A stretch of DNA of 22,079 bases from Bacillota bacterium. GTDB taxonomy: Bacteria; Bacillota; Clostridia; Lachnospirales; Lachnospiraceae. Of this stretch, positions 16,167 through 22,079 are shown in pieces. Location of the stretch: contig JAEYRK010000106.1 of NCBI GenBank assembly GCA_023435645.1, positions 1-22,079 of the forward strand, read 5' to 3'. Position numbers and translations under genes: made by a program. Below the pieces are notes generated by a model, which worked only from the letters and a program-made list of their open reading frames with translations, made no database searches and was not told the DNA's origin. Within the stretch, counting starts at the first letter, position 1; each line of letters opens with the position of its first letter.

Positions 16167-17243
16167 CTAAGCTTCTAGCTCCGGTGCCTCCTCATCCTCA
16201 GATTCCGGTTTATTCATAATTTGAATATTATAGGGGTCCACCTGAATCCCCACCTGATTTCCCACAGGGACCAGATCTGTAGAATGCACAAGCCAGTCAT
16301 GGCCGTTGGCACGGACCTCCATCTCGTAATGAACTCCCTTAAACAGAAGAGAAATTACGGTACCTGTGATGATACCATCCTCAGGCTTAACCAGATCAAT
16401 GTCCTCAGGGCGGATGACCACATCGACGGGCTTATTCCTTCCGAAGCCCTCATCCACGCACTTGAAATTCGCTCCAAGGATATTTACCATTTTATCCTCT
16501 ACCATCATAGAGGGAAGTATATTACTGTCGCCGATGAAATCAGCCACAAAAGCATTGGTTGGTTCATTATAAATTTTCTCCGGAGTACCGATCTGCTGTA
16601 TGTAGCCTTGATTCATTACAACGATGGTGTCGGACATGGTCAGGGCTTCCTCCTGGTCATGAGTTACATAGATGAAGGTAATGCCCAGCTCGTTTTTCAG
16701 ACGAATCAGTTCATACTGCATATCCTGCCTGAGCTTTAAATCCAATGCTCCCAAGGGCTCGTCCAAAAGTAGAACCTTTGGTTCGTTCACAATCGCTCTG
16801 GCTATGGCAATCCTTTGCTGCTGTCCGCCGCTTAAGGATACCGGGTATCGGTTTTCAAAGCCCTGTAGATTGACAAGCTTCAGGGCATATTTTATCTTGT
16901 CGTCGATATATGCTTTGCTCTTCTTTTTTATTTTTAAGCCAAAAGCTATATTCTCCGCGATAGTCATATGGTTAAAGAGAGCATATTTCTGGAATACCGT
17001 ATTTAGCTGACGCTCATTGGGGGGCAGCTTTGTGATATCCTTGCCTTCAAAGATTACCTGTCCCCGATCTGGGTTCTCAAAGCCCCCGATAATTCTAAGG
17101 GTAGTAGTCTTGCCGCAGCCGGAAGGGCCGAGCAGAGTCAGGAATTCATTTTCACGGATGTAGAGATTTAACTCATCCAGAACGAGAGTCTCACCAAAGG
17201 ATTTGGAAACATTGATTAAATTAATTAATTTATTCTCTGTCAT
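16167..17243 (-). CDS. potA: Spermidine/putrescine ABC transporter ATP-binding protein PotA
   Basis: ATPase that energises polyamine import through PotB/PotC. Walker A is GPSGCGKT (residues 39-46), the Q-loop glutamine is Q85 (NTVFQKYALF), the ABC signature is LSGGQ (137-141), Walker B is LLLDEP (158-163) and the switch histidine is H195. The C-terminal part, residues about 240-345, is a TOBE-type regulatory domain as expected for PotA/MalK-like ATPases, with VIRPEDI visible. A short acidic tail (SEDEEAPELEA) ends the protein. The 358-aa length is normal. AAGGAG lies 7 bases before the ATG. Only 21 bases separate it from the regulator gene upstream, so the two are cotranscribed. Confidence 0.97.
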   Translation of the reverse strand: MTENKLINLINVSKSFGETLVLDELNLYIRENEFLTLLGPSGCGKTTTLRIIGGFENPDRGQVIFEGKDITKLPPNERQLNTVFQKYALFNHMTIAENIAFGLKIKKKSKAYIDDKIKYALKLVNLQGFENRYPVSLSGGQQQRIAIARAIVNEPKVLLLDEPLGALDLKLRQDMQYELIRLKNELGITFIYVTHDQEEALTMSDTIVVMNQGYIQQIGTPEKIYNEPTNAFVADFIGDSNILPSMMVEDKMVNILGANFKCVDEGFGRNKPVDVVIRPEDIDLVKPEDGIITGTVISLLFKGVHYEMEVRANGHDWLVHSTDLVPVGNQVGIQVDPYNIQIMNKPESEDEEAPELEA

Positions 17244-17264
17244 GAAGGTTCTCCTTATTAGATA

Positions 17265-17804
17265 CTAAAAGCTGGGAGGTGTGGATACCCAGAGCAGAGT
17301 AGCACCGGTTTTCTCCGAGGCTACGATATAGTGCTGTTTGTTTGCGGTAAAGTAGAAGGATTCGCCCTTCCTGACCTTATAGGAGCGGTTTCCGATCAGA
17401 AGCGTGATACTTCCGTTCAGGATATATCCGAACTCTTCCCCTTCATGAGGATTATCAGGGTAGGTGGAGCCTCCGGCATCCAGCGTTAACAGAATGGGTT
17501 CCATAATATTCTTCTGTGCATTCGGAATAATCCATTTTACTTCATTCTTCAGCTCTGCATCGTATTTTTCAAAATAATCAGATTTTTTGTATACTACCTG
17601 TTCCGCGGTGGTACCGCTAAAAAACTCTTCCAGATTGGTACCGAGGCATTGGAGGATATCCATTAAGGTAGCGATGGAAGGAGAGGTCAAATCCCGCTCC
17701 AGCTGGGAGATGAAGCCCTTAGACAATTCAGCCCGGTCTGCCAGCTCCTCCTGCGTCAAACTTTTTTGAATGCGCAATTCCTTAATCTTTGAACCAATGT
17801 TCAT
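17265..17804 (-). CDS. XRE-family regulator with C-terminal cupin domain, first gene of the pot operon
   Basis: DNA-binding regulator, likely of the polyamine operon it heads. Residues 1-60 form an XRE helix-turn-helix (SKIKELRIQKSLTQEELADR then LSKGFISQLERD). Residues about 100-175 form a cupin sensor domain (DNPHEGEEFGYILNGSITLL). The longest frame begins at a TTG at 17819, but GGAGG lies 8 bases before the ATG at 17804, which I take as the start (179 aa). PuuR and related XRE-cupin proteins sense putrescine or similar ligands, so this is probably a polyamine-responsive repressor, by homology and context. A palindromic operator candidate lies between its promoter and its start, which points to autoregulation. 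Confidence 0.93.
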   Translation of the reverse strand: MNIGSKIKELRIQKSLTQEELADRAELSKGFISQLERDLTSPSIATLMDILQCLGTNLEEFFSGTTAEQVVYKKSDYFEKYDAELKNEVKWIIPNAQKNIMEPILLTLDAGGSTYPDNPHEGEEFGYILNGSITLLIGNRSYKVRKGESFYFTANKQHYIVASEKTGATLLWVSTPPSF

Positions 17805-17865
17805 AATATCAACCTCCAAACGCCATTTTACGGCAACCTAAAATTCTCTAAATCTTACTAACAAT

Positions 17866-17891
17866 AAACTTAAAGTTTAGCGTTGCTAAAC
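17866..17891 (-). promoter_or_regulatory. Palindromic operator of the pot operon
   Basis: GTTTAGC-GTT-GCTAAAC (17875-17891) is a perfect 7-bp dyad. It overlaps a second dyad, AAACTT-A-AAGTTT (17866-17878), giving alternating GTTT/AAAC half-sites. It lies just downstream of the -10 box, a position suited to repression by the XRE-cupin protein encoded next. Confidence 0.75.
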
Positions 17892-17905
17892 AAGCGACAA
17901 TAATT

Positions 17906-17933
17906 ATTATACTGAAATTATTCGGCATGTCAA
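17906..17933 (-). promoter_or_regulatory. Promoter of the regulator-potABCD operon
   Basis: On the minus strand, a consensus TTGACA (17928-17933) is followed after 16 bases by a consensus TATAAT (17906-17911). The expected transcription start at about 17899 lies next to the operator dyad. Confidence 0.85.
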
Positions 17934-18073
17934 TACCTTTTCACAAGTTTACAAAAAGCATTTTGGACCGCTTTGTGACCTGTTATGTACTCGATTACAG
18001 ACACAACCATTTTCTGCTTTATTACAAGCCGGACTGACGGGTTTTAAGATCGCTGAAAACTCCGCCAAGCATG
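17934..18073. other. Gene-free stretch between the pot promoter and the aroC terminator
   Basis: Together with the promoter, operator and terminator listed separately, this completes the interval of about 350 bases between the pot regulator and aroC. I see no reading frame, repeat or RNA structure in this part. Confidence 0.5.
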
Positions 18074-18135
18074 AAAAACGTGCCTCTCTGAGGGCAGGAC
18101 CTGAGAATCTCAGGCACTACCGACAGAAAGGCACG
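18074..18135 (-). terminator. aroC terminator with nested hairpin
   Basis: On the minus strand, CGTGCCT (18129-18135) pairs with AGGCACG (18079-18085), immediately followed by TTTTT. Inside is a perfect CCTGAG-ATT-CTCAGG hairpin. A second GTGCCT copy just before that hairpin could pair with the same 3' arm, giving an alternative fold. It lies about 20 bases after aroC. Confidence 0.8.
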
Positions 18136-18154
18136 GATAAAATAACATTTTATT

Positions 18155-19258
18155 CTATTTGCGATAAAAATCGATGATTTTATCCATTCGGGCAGTCATT
18201 CCCTGGAACAGCTGATCCACCAGGGTGATGGCAACCATGGACTCTATCACGACAACAGCTCTGGGTACGATGATCGGATCATGTCGACCTAATATCTCAA
18301 CCTCAATGTTATCCTTCGCTAGATTTACGGTTGGCTGTGGTCTTGCGATGGAAGGGGTGGGCTTTATGGCGGCTCGAAGGATGATTTCCGAACCGTCGCT
18401 TATGCCTCCGAGAATGCCACCGGCATGATTACTTCGTTTGGTCAGCTGATTGTTACTGTCATAGTACAAGGAGTCATTGTTCTCAGCACCTGTTCTGCCT
18501 GCAACAGTAAACCCGTCCCCGATTTCAACACCCTTCACTGCACCGATGGACATAAGGGCTTTTGCCAGAGCGGCATCCAGTTTATCAAAAACCGGCTGAC
18601 CGATGCCTGCGGGCATTCCGGTAACAATGCACTCAATTGTTCCACCTACGGAATTTTTTGCTTTCAGCTGTTCGAGGACATACTCCTCAGCCCTAACGGA
18701 AGCCTCCGGATCCGGCATAAAGAGAGGACTTACTACAGTAAGCTCCTTCCGGCACCTCTGATAATCTATTGTGACAGGACCAATGGATCTGGTATAGGCA
18801 TATACGCTAATCCCCAGCTCAGTTAAAATCGCTGAGGCGATGGCGCCGGCAGCCACTCTGCCTATGGTTTCCCTTCCGGAGGAACGACCTCCCCCTCGGT
18901 AATCCCTGAAACCGTATTTCTGGTCATAGGGATAGTCCGCATGGCCAGGGCGATAATAGCTTGCGATTTTAAAGTAATCTGAGGACCTCTGATTCTCGTT
19001 GAATACAACCATGGAGATAGGAGTACCGGTAGTACGGCCTTCAAAGACGCCGGAAAGAATGCTCACCCTATCCTCTTCCTTCCGTGGAGAGGAGTACTTT
19101 GACTGTCCGGGCTTCCTGCGGTTTAGAAAGACCTGTATGACCTCTTCCTGTAGAGGCAGACCTGCGGGGCAGCCGTCAACTACGACTCCAATCCCTTCCC
19201 CGTGGGATTCTCCCCAGGTAGAGATTACAAAGCTTGTTCCATATGTAGATCCTGACAT
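18155..19258 (-). CDS. aroC: Chorismate synthase
   Basis: Catalyses the last shikimate-pathway step, 5-enolpyruvylshikimate-3-phosphate to chorismate, using reduced FMN. The N-terminus SGSTYGTSFVISTWGESHG matches the family, with the conserved GESHG. The signature region RPGHADYPYDQKYGFRDY followed by RGGGRSSGRET spans residues 103-131, and GDGFTVAGRTGAEN and SRP-type phosphate-binding segments follow. The longest frame begins at a GTG at 19267, but the ATG at 19258 has GGAG 8 bases upstream and matches the family start, giving 367 aa, which is typical. It has its own promoter and terminator. No other aro genes are adjacent. Confidence 0.97.
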   Translation of the reverse strand: MSGSTYGTSFVISTWGESHGEGIGVVVDGCPAGLPLQEEVIQVFLNRRKPGQSKYSSPRKEEDRVSILSGVFEGRTTGTPISMVVFNENQRSSDYFKIASYYRPGHADYPYDQKYGFRDYRGGGRSSGRETIGRVAAGAIASAILTELGISVYAYTRSIGPVTIDYQRCRKELTVVSPLFMPDPEASVRAEEYVLEQLKAKNSVGGTIECIVTGMPAGIGQPVFDKLDAALAKALMSIGAVKGVEIGDGFTVAGRTGAENNDSLYYDSNNQLTKRSNHAGGILGGISDGSEIILRAAIKPTPSIARPQPTVNLAKDNIEVEILGRHDPIIVPRAVVVIESMVAITLVDQLFQGMTARMDKIIDFYRK

Positions 19259-19350
19259 TGGCAACACTCCATCATCTTTCTAATATACTCCGGTTGGGAT
19301 GATATGCTCTGTGGATCATGAAACTACCATCCTGCCGAATGCTTATCCCT

Positions 19351-19379
19351 AGTATATCGGAAATCAATGTCACTTTCAA
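19351..19379 (-). promoter_or_regulatory. aroC promoter
   Basis: Minus-strand TTGAAA (19374-19379), a 17-base spacer and TATACT (19351-19356). The leader to the aroC start is about 85 bases, with no recognised riboswitch. Confidence 0.7.
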
Positions 19380-19444
19380 TCCTATTAAGGACATTTGATA
19401 AAAAATTTCATATATTGGAATGACAATACAAATATGAGGCTAAA

Positions 19445-19648
19445 ATGGATAATCAATACTTCGGCCCGGGTAATAACGGATACCGATATGGCAAGCGTGA
19501 TGATACCACAAAGGAAGGAACTGATGGGAAGGGGAATGCATCCATTGCACGAAAGAGGGATGAGGATCTGATTATTGATGAGAATACAATTTATGAAATA
19601 GACAGGGATTGCTACGATCGATTAAGAAAGCAGAAAAGAAGAAAATAA
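19445..19648 (+). CDS. Small charged protein of unknown function
   Basis: The 67-aa frame starts 6 bases after GAGG and ends directly before a strong terminator, which supports a real gene. The N-terminus is Gly/Asn/Tyr-rich (DNQYFGPGNNGYRYG), the middle is highly charged, and the C-terminus is an amphipathic-looking segment ENTIYEIDRDCYDRLRKQKR with one cysteine, ending in a basic run. It has no signal peptide or membrane helix. I do not recognise a family; the C-terminal motif could be the conserved core. It converges on the Cys-rich peptide gene. It may be a small spore-associated or nucleic-acid-binding protein, but that is speculation. Confidence 0.65.
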   Translation: MDNQYFGPGNNGYRYGKRDDTTKEGTDGKGNASIARKRDEDLIIDENTIYEIDRDCYDRLRKQKRRK

Positions 19649-19652
19649 GTTT

Positions 19653-19685
19653 AAAAAAAAGCTGCGGGAACCGCAGCTTTTTTTG
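19653..19685. terminator. Bidirectional intrinsic terminator
   Basis: GCTGCGG (19661-19667), loop GAA, CCGCAGC (19671-19677), flanked by eight As on the left and seven Ts on the right. The stem extends into the A/T runs. It serves the plus-strand small gene and the minus-strand Cys-rich gene. Confidence 0.93.
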
Positions 19686-19726
19686 ATCTTGCATGGAAGT
19701 GATACTTATGTTGGCGTAGTTTACTT

Positions 19727-19948
19727 TTAGAAGAAGCCTCCACCATTACCACAGCAGCAGAGAAGAATGAGAATAATGAATATACAACCACAACCATTGT
19801 CATTGTCCCCACAGCCTCCACCAAAGATACCACTACCATTGTGATTGCCACCACAGCAGCATAAAAGGATGAGGATAATAAATATGCAAGAACAATCATT
19901 TCCTCCTCTAATGCTATTGTCGCAATGTGTTGCTGCTAAATCGCTCAT
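19727..19948 (-). CDS. Small Cys-rich protein with duplicated hydrophobic segment
   Basis: The protein has 73 aa. A perfect AGGAGG lies 7 bases before the ATG. After MSDLAATHCD the protein consists of two copies of CIFIILILLCCCG (residues 21-33 and 55-67), joined by a Gly/Asn/Asp-rich linker, and ends GNGGGFF. The two copies are identical in protein but differ at five synonymous codons in DNA, so the amino acid sequence has been kept by selection. Each hydrophobic core of 8-9 residues is short for a normal bilayer span and is followed by three consecutive cysteines. Small Gly/Cys/hydrophobic proteins of this look occur in spore-forming Firmicutes, but I cannot assign a family. Metal binding, disulphide cross-linking or spore-layer assembly are possibilities. 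Confidence 0.8.
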   Translation of the reverse strand: MSDLAATHCDNSIRGGNDCSCIFIILILLCCCGGNHNGSGIFGGGCGDNDNGCGCIFIILILLCCCGNGGGFF

Positions 19949-20408
19949 TGTAGTTCCTCCTAATATTAATTACAATGTATCATATGATGCTGAGCTTGAC
20001 TGATTTCCTATTTTTAGAAATAATTATAGTAATTTTTGTAGATATTTTGACAAATAAATTCAGAATCAGAAGGCAATTTTTGAGGATATCATAGAAGCTA
20101 CAAAAAAACCCTGAGGATAACTATTTGTAGCTCGGGCTACACTTTCTTGGACAATATGAGGTATACTAGGGATGGATCCTGGTAACAATGATACTCCTTC
20201 AGACAACGCAGCTTTCGGTAGAAATCAATGCGTAAGGAGGGGTCGTGTGTTTACTTTTATGATGGAGCTTAAGGGAACACAAAACAAGATGTCTTAATTA
20301 GATATTAACGATACTACAGACGTATTTTTTTGTGCAAACGATTGAAAAATAAATACATTTCATCAGTATCTTAAAATTTTAATCAAAAGGAAAGGAAGGA
20401 TGGAACCT
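19949..20408. promoter_or_regulatory. Intergenic region with possible folded leader and orphan ribosome site
   Basis: This interval contains AGCTACAAA (20096-20104) and TTTGTAGCT (20124-20132), a perfect 9-base inverted repeat. The second arm can instead form TGTAGC-TCGG-GCTACA (20126-20141). Further on there is an isolated strong ribosome site, AAGGAGGGG (20234-20242), with no long frame after it: only a five-codon GTG frame overlapping a 12-codon ATG frame. A weak ATAC/GTAT hairpin followed by seven Ts lies at 20311-20331. A divergent promoter for the Cys-rich gene should lie near 20000-20050, but I see no convincing match with normal spacing. Confidence 0.4.
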
Positions 20409-20753
20409 ATGAACGAAGTAATAAAAGGGAAAATGAAAAACATCGAGGTATCCCAGATACTTCAACTTAAGGATTTGGTAAACTATCAGGAGGGCCAGGT
20501 GGTAAGTAAAACCCTGGTGCAGAATCCCCATGTGAGCCTAACCTTATTTTCCTTTGATCGAGGAGAAGAGATTAGCAGTCATTCCTCCGACGGGGATGCT
20601 ATGGTAACTGTATTGGATGGTGTAGGAAGATTCACCGTAGGGGGAGAGATCTTTGTAGTAAAGGAGGGGGAAACCCTGGTTATGCCAAATCACGTACCCC
20701 ATGCGGTATACGGAGAAGAACAGTTTAAGATGCTGCTGACAGTAGTGTTCTGA
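20409..20753 (+). CDS. Single-domain cupin protein
   Basis: I chose the ATG at 20409 (114 aa) because AAGGAAGG lies 9 bases before it, whereas the ATG at 20400 directly abuts that site. A single beta-barrel cupin covers residues about 40-112: GEEISSHSSDGDAMVTVLDG is motif 1 of the subfamily with one histidine (H58) and GDA in place of the second ligand pair, and PNHVPHAVYG is motif 2 (H95, H98). Such small cupins bind a metal or small ligand, and no catalytic role can be read. A T-run with only a weak stem follows. The next gene has its own ribosome site, and I cannot tell whether the two are cotranscribed. Confidence 0.85.
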   Translation: MNEVIKGKMKNIEVSQILQLKDLVNYQEGQVVSKTLVQNPHVSLTLFSFDRGEEISSHSSDGDAMVTVLDGVGRFTVGGEIFVVKEGETLVMPNHVPHAVYGEEQFKMLLTVVF

Positions 20754-20890
20754 CCCTGATATATGAGGAAGTAGAGCAATCCGGTCTCTGCAGGAACTGA
20801 CTTTTTTACCAATTTTATTGTTATATTTACATGGGAATGATACTCAGCCTATGGTAGGATGATGTGGTAGAAATTAGAAGGAGGGGTATC

Positions 20891-21907
20891 ATGAAGAAAT
20901 TAATACTGTTTACAATAATTGTATTGGTTCTGATTCTACCGGGATGTTCCGGAAAAGAGAAGCAGATAGCGAATTCGTCGGTATCGGATAACAGCAAGAA
21001 GGAGGAGGGTCAGGGAACAGATATGAAGGAGGAGAAGTCTAGTACAGAGATAACCGGGACTGATGGAGTAGTAAATTCGGACGCAGCTAGTTCGAATGAG
21101 GCAAGTACGAAGGATACGAAGACTGAGTCCACTGAGGATGCAGCCATGAATACCGAGACGTCGGAAGCCACAGTTCAGGAAGAAGCGGAGCCTACCCCAG
21201 TTACTGAGGGATTGGTGCTTCCTCTGACTACCAACAGCAGCGGTAAGGTTATGATCCAGACCGTATCCAAGAACACCACATATCCCTATAACTCCTATAT
21301 CATAACATCAATCAAGGGAGAAAGCATCGTCCTTGACCCAACCAGCATGCCGAAGAAGGAAGAATGCAACCTTAATCCGGTTGCGATCCTGTCCACCCAT
21401 GCCCATCCGGATCATATCGATAACAGATTTACGAATTCCTATGAATGCGAGAAGCTACTGTTTAAGAAGGGGGAGATTAATACCGCGGATTTCAGAATCT
21501 ATACGATACAATCCTCCCATAACGGAGATACAATAGGTGAAAATAGTAACAATGTAATTGCCGTGGTTGAGGTGGATGGACTAAGAATTGCCCATATGGG
21601 CGACATTGGTCAGAATACCCTCACTGAGGAGCAGTTACAGGAGCTTGGGGTGATTGATATCGCTTTCATGCAATTTGAAAATAGCTATTCCGATATGACG
21701 CTGGAGAACAAAAAAGGCTTCAATATGATGGAGCAGCTGAAGCCAAAGCTGATCATTCCAACCCATTATACGGATGCAGCGTTACCCCTGTTCGAAGAAA
21801 GCTATGGTACGGTTACCGAGAGCGAAAATGTATTGGAGATAGCTAGGGAGGATATACCTGATCAGACGGCTGTGATTAGAATACTCAATAAGCATATCTA
21901 TAAGTAG
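20891..21907 (+). CDS. Lipoprotein with UlaG-like metallo-beta-lactamase-fold domain
   Basis: The longest frame begins at a GTG at 20864, but the ATG at 20891 has AAGGAGGGG 4 bases upstream and starts a perfect lipoprotein signal (MKKLILFT.., lipobox LPGC, Cys19), giving 338 aa. A low-complexity Ser/Thr/Glu/Lys linker of about 85 residues (20-105) tethers the enzyme domain (about 110-338). Metal ligands of the fold are visible: HAHPDH (H170, H172, D174, H175), H210, D238 in AHMGDIG, and H292 in IPTHY. This arrangement resembles the MBL-fold hydrolases related to UlaG. The substrate is unknown; a hydrolase facing the outside of the cell is inferred. The cupin gene lies 137 bases upstream. Confidence 0.9.
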   Translation: MKKLILFTIIVLVLILPGCSGKEKQIANSSVSDNSKKEEGQGTDMKEEKSSTEITGTDGVVNSDAASSNEASTKDTKTESTEDAAMNTETSEATVQEEAEPTPVTEGLVLPLTTNSSGKVMIQTVSKNTTYPYNSYIITSIKGESIVLDPTSMPKKEECNLNPVAILSTHAHPDHIDNRFTNSYECEKLLFKKGEINTADFRIYTIQSSHNGDTIGENSNNVIAVVEVDGLRIAHMGDIGQNTLTEEQLQELGVIDIAFMQFENSYSDMTLENKKGFNMMEQLKPKLIIPTHYTDAALPLFEESYGTVTESENVLEIAREDIPDQTAVIRILNKHIYK

Positions 21908-21940
21908 AAACAAAAACACAAGATTACATGAGGTATGGAT

Positions 21941-21975
21941 ATGAAAGGACAAAGCTGACGAAAAGCTCCTTTCAT
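21941..21975 (+). terminator. Hairpin after the lipoprotein gene
   Basis: ATGAAAGGA (21941-21949) pairs with TCCTTTCAT (21967-21975), with AGC/GCT continuing inside after a three-base bulge. It is followed by only TTTG, so termination may be weak. It ends exactly where the next promoter begins. Confidence 0.5.
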
Positions 21976-22004
21976 TTGACATTTCACCTGCCCTTCATTA
22001 TAAT
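21976..22004 (+). promoter_or_regulatory. Strong promoter of the final gene
   Basis: A perfect TTGACA (21976-21981), a 17-base spacer and a perfect TATAAT (21999-22004). It is the closest match to consensus in the window. The -10 box overlaps a 20-bp dyad, so regulation is likely. Confidence 0.88.
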
Positions 22005-22020
22005 ATTTTGTAAAATATTA
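22001..22020. promoter_or_regulatory. Perfect 20-bp dyad over the -10 box, candidate operator
   Basis: TAATATTTT-GT-AAAATATTA is a perfect 9+2+9 inverted repeat starting inside the -10 hexamer and covering the expected transcription start. A second pair, CACCTGCC (21985-21992) and GGCAGGTG (22029-22036), brackets it. The position fits a repressor site. Confidence 0.65.
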
Positions 22021-22041
22021 ACTTGATTGGCAGGTGTTGTT

Positions 22042-22079
22042 ATGCGCTTTGATACACTGGGTGTGAATTATTTTCAGGG
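22042..22079 (+). CDS. Start of a gene cut by the window end
   Basis: ATG at 22042 follows AGGTG 6 bases upstream and the strong promoter at 21976-22004. Only twelve codons are visible (MRFDTLGVNYFQ), too few to identify a family. The frame stays open to the end of the window. Confidence 0.65.
   Translation, partial: MRFDTLGVNYFQ

Noticed and set aside
16221..16739. 172-codon plus-strand frame opposite potA
   Set aside because: It is antisense to potA, whose motifs are complete. The frame is a by-product of potA codon usage.
18079..18135. Possible riboswitch containing CTGAGA
   Set aside because: It lies downstream of aroC, lacks the other conserved blocks of the TPP aptamer, and ends in a T-run, so a terminator explains it.
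18425..18826. 133-codon plus-strand frame opposite aroC
   Set aside because: It is antisense to aroC, with no ribosome site or recognisable protein features.
19651..19899. 82-codon minus-strand frame overlapping the Cys-rich gene
   Set aside because: It is the shifted frame of the 73-aa gene, which has the ribosome site and the conserved repeat. This frame runs through the terminator.
20126..20160. Possible transposon end (CGGGCTACACTTTCTTGGAC stretch)
   Set aside because: It reminded me of insertion sequence termini, but there is no matching second end, no transposase frame and no target duplication.

Overview
The window looks like chromosomal DNA from a low-to-moderate GC anaerobic Firmicute, most likely Clostridia of the Lachnospiraceae type. 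This is inferred from strong AGGAGG-type ribosome sites, a T-box leader on leuS, a Clostridia-style Ig/FIVAR surface protein, spermidine/putrescine genes led by an XRE-cupin regulator, and small Cys-rich hydrophobic proteins. It is mostly core-genome sequence. I see no complete insertion sequence, prophage, CRISPR array, tRNA or rRNA.

Layout. 1-2577: the 3' part of a large multidomain surface protein. 2806-5721: a leucine T-box leader with its attenuator, followed by leuS. 6105-6692: pgsA (phosphatidylglycerophosphate synthase). 6845-6993: an unusual set of ~37-bp repeats, each carrying a GTCAA/TTGAC dyad, in front of an unrecognised three-helix membrane protein (7070-7804). 7931-9501, minus strand: luxS followed downstream by two unrecognised helical proteins that share a C-terminal motif. 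9946-12903, plus strand: a HAD phosphatase, trpS and a D-2-hydroxyacid dehydrogenase. 13010-13300: a long hairpin running into an AT-rich 48-bp tandem repeat, between convergent genes. 13304-17804, minus strand: a regulator-potA-potB-potC-potD polyamine uptake operon with a clear promoter and a palindromic operator. 18155-19258, minus strand: aroC. 19445-19948: two convergent small genes sharing a bidirectional terminator; one encodes a Cys-rich peptide with a duplicated hydrophobic segment. 20409-21907: a cupin protein and a lipoprotein with an UlaG-like metallo-beta-lactamase domain. From 22042: the first codons of a further gene behind a strong promoter with a perfect 20-bp dyad.

How the genes fit together. 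LeuRS and TrpRS charge tRNAs. PgsA makes the phosphatidylglycerol precursor. AroC completes the shikimate pathway. LuxS recycles S-ribosylhomocysteine and releases the AI-2 precursor. The pot operon is the one multi-gene system whose regulation can be read directly: an XRE-cupin protein is encoded first, and a GTTTAGC/GCTAAAC operator sits just downstream of the -10 box, as expected for autoregulation by polyamine or a related ligand.

The least explained elements are the iteron-like dyads before the membrane protein, the paired proteins downstream of luxS, the duplicated Cys-rich peptide, and the 48-bp repeat array in the 3' region of the pot operon. I found no convincing new multi-gene system. 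These four are the best places to look.
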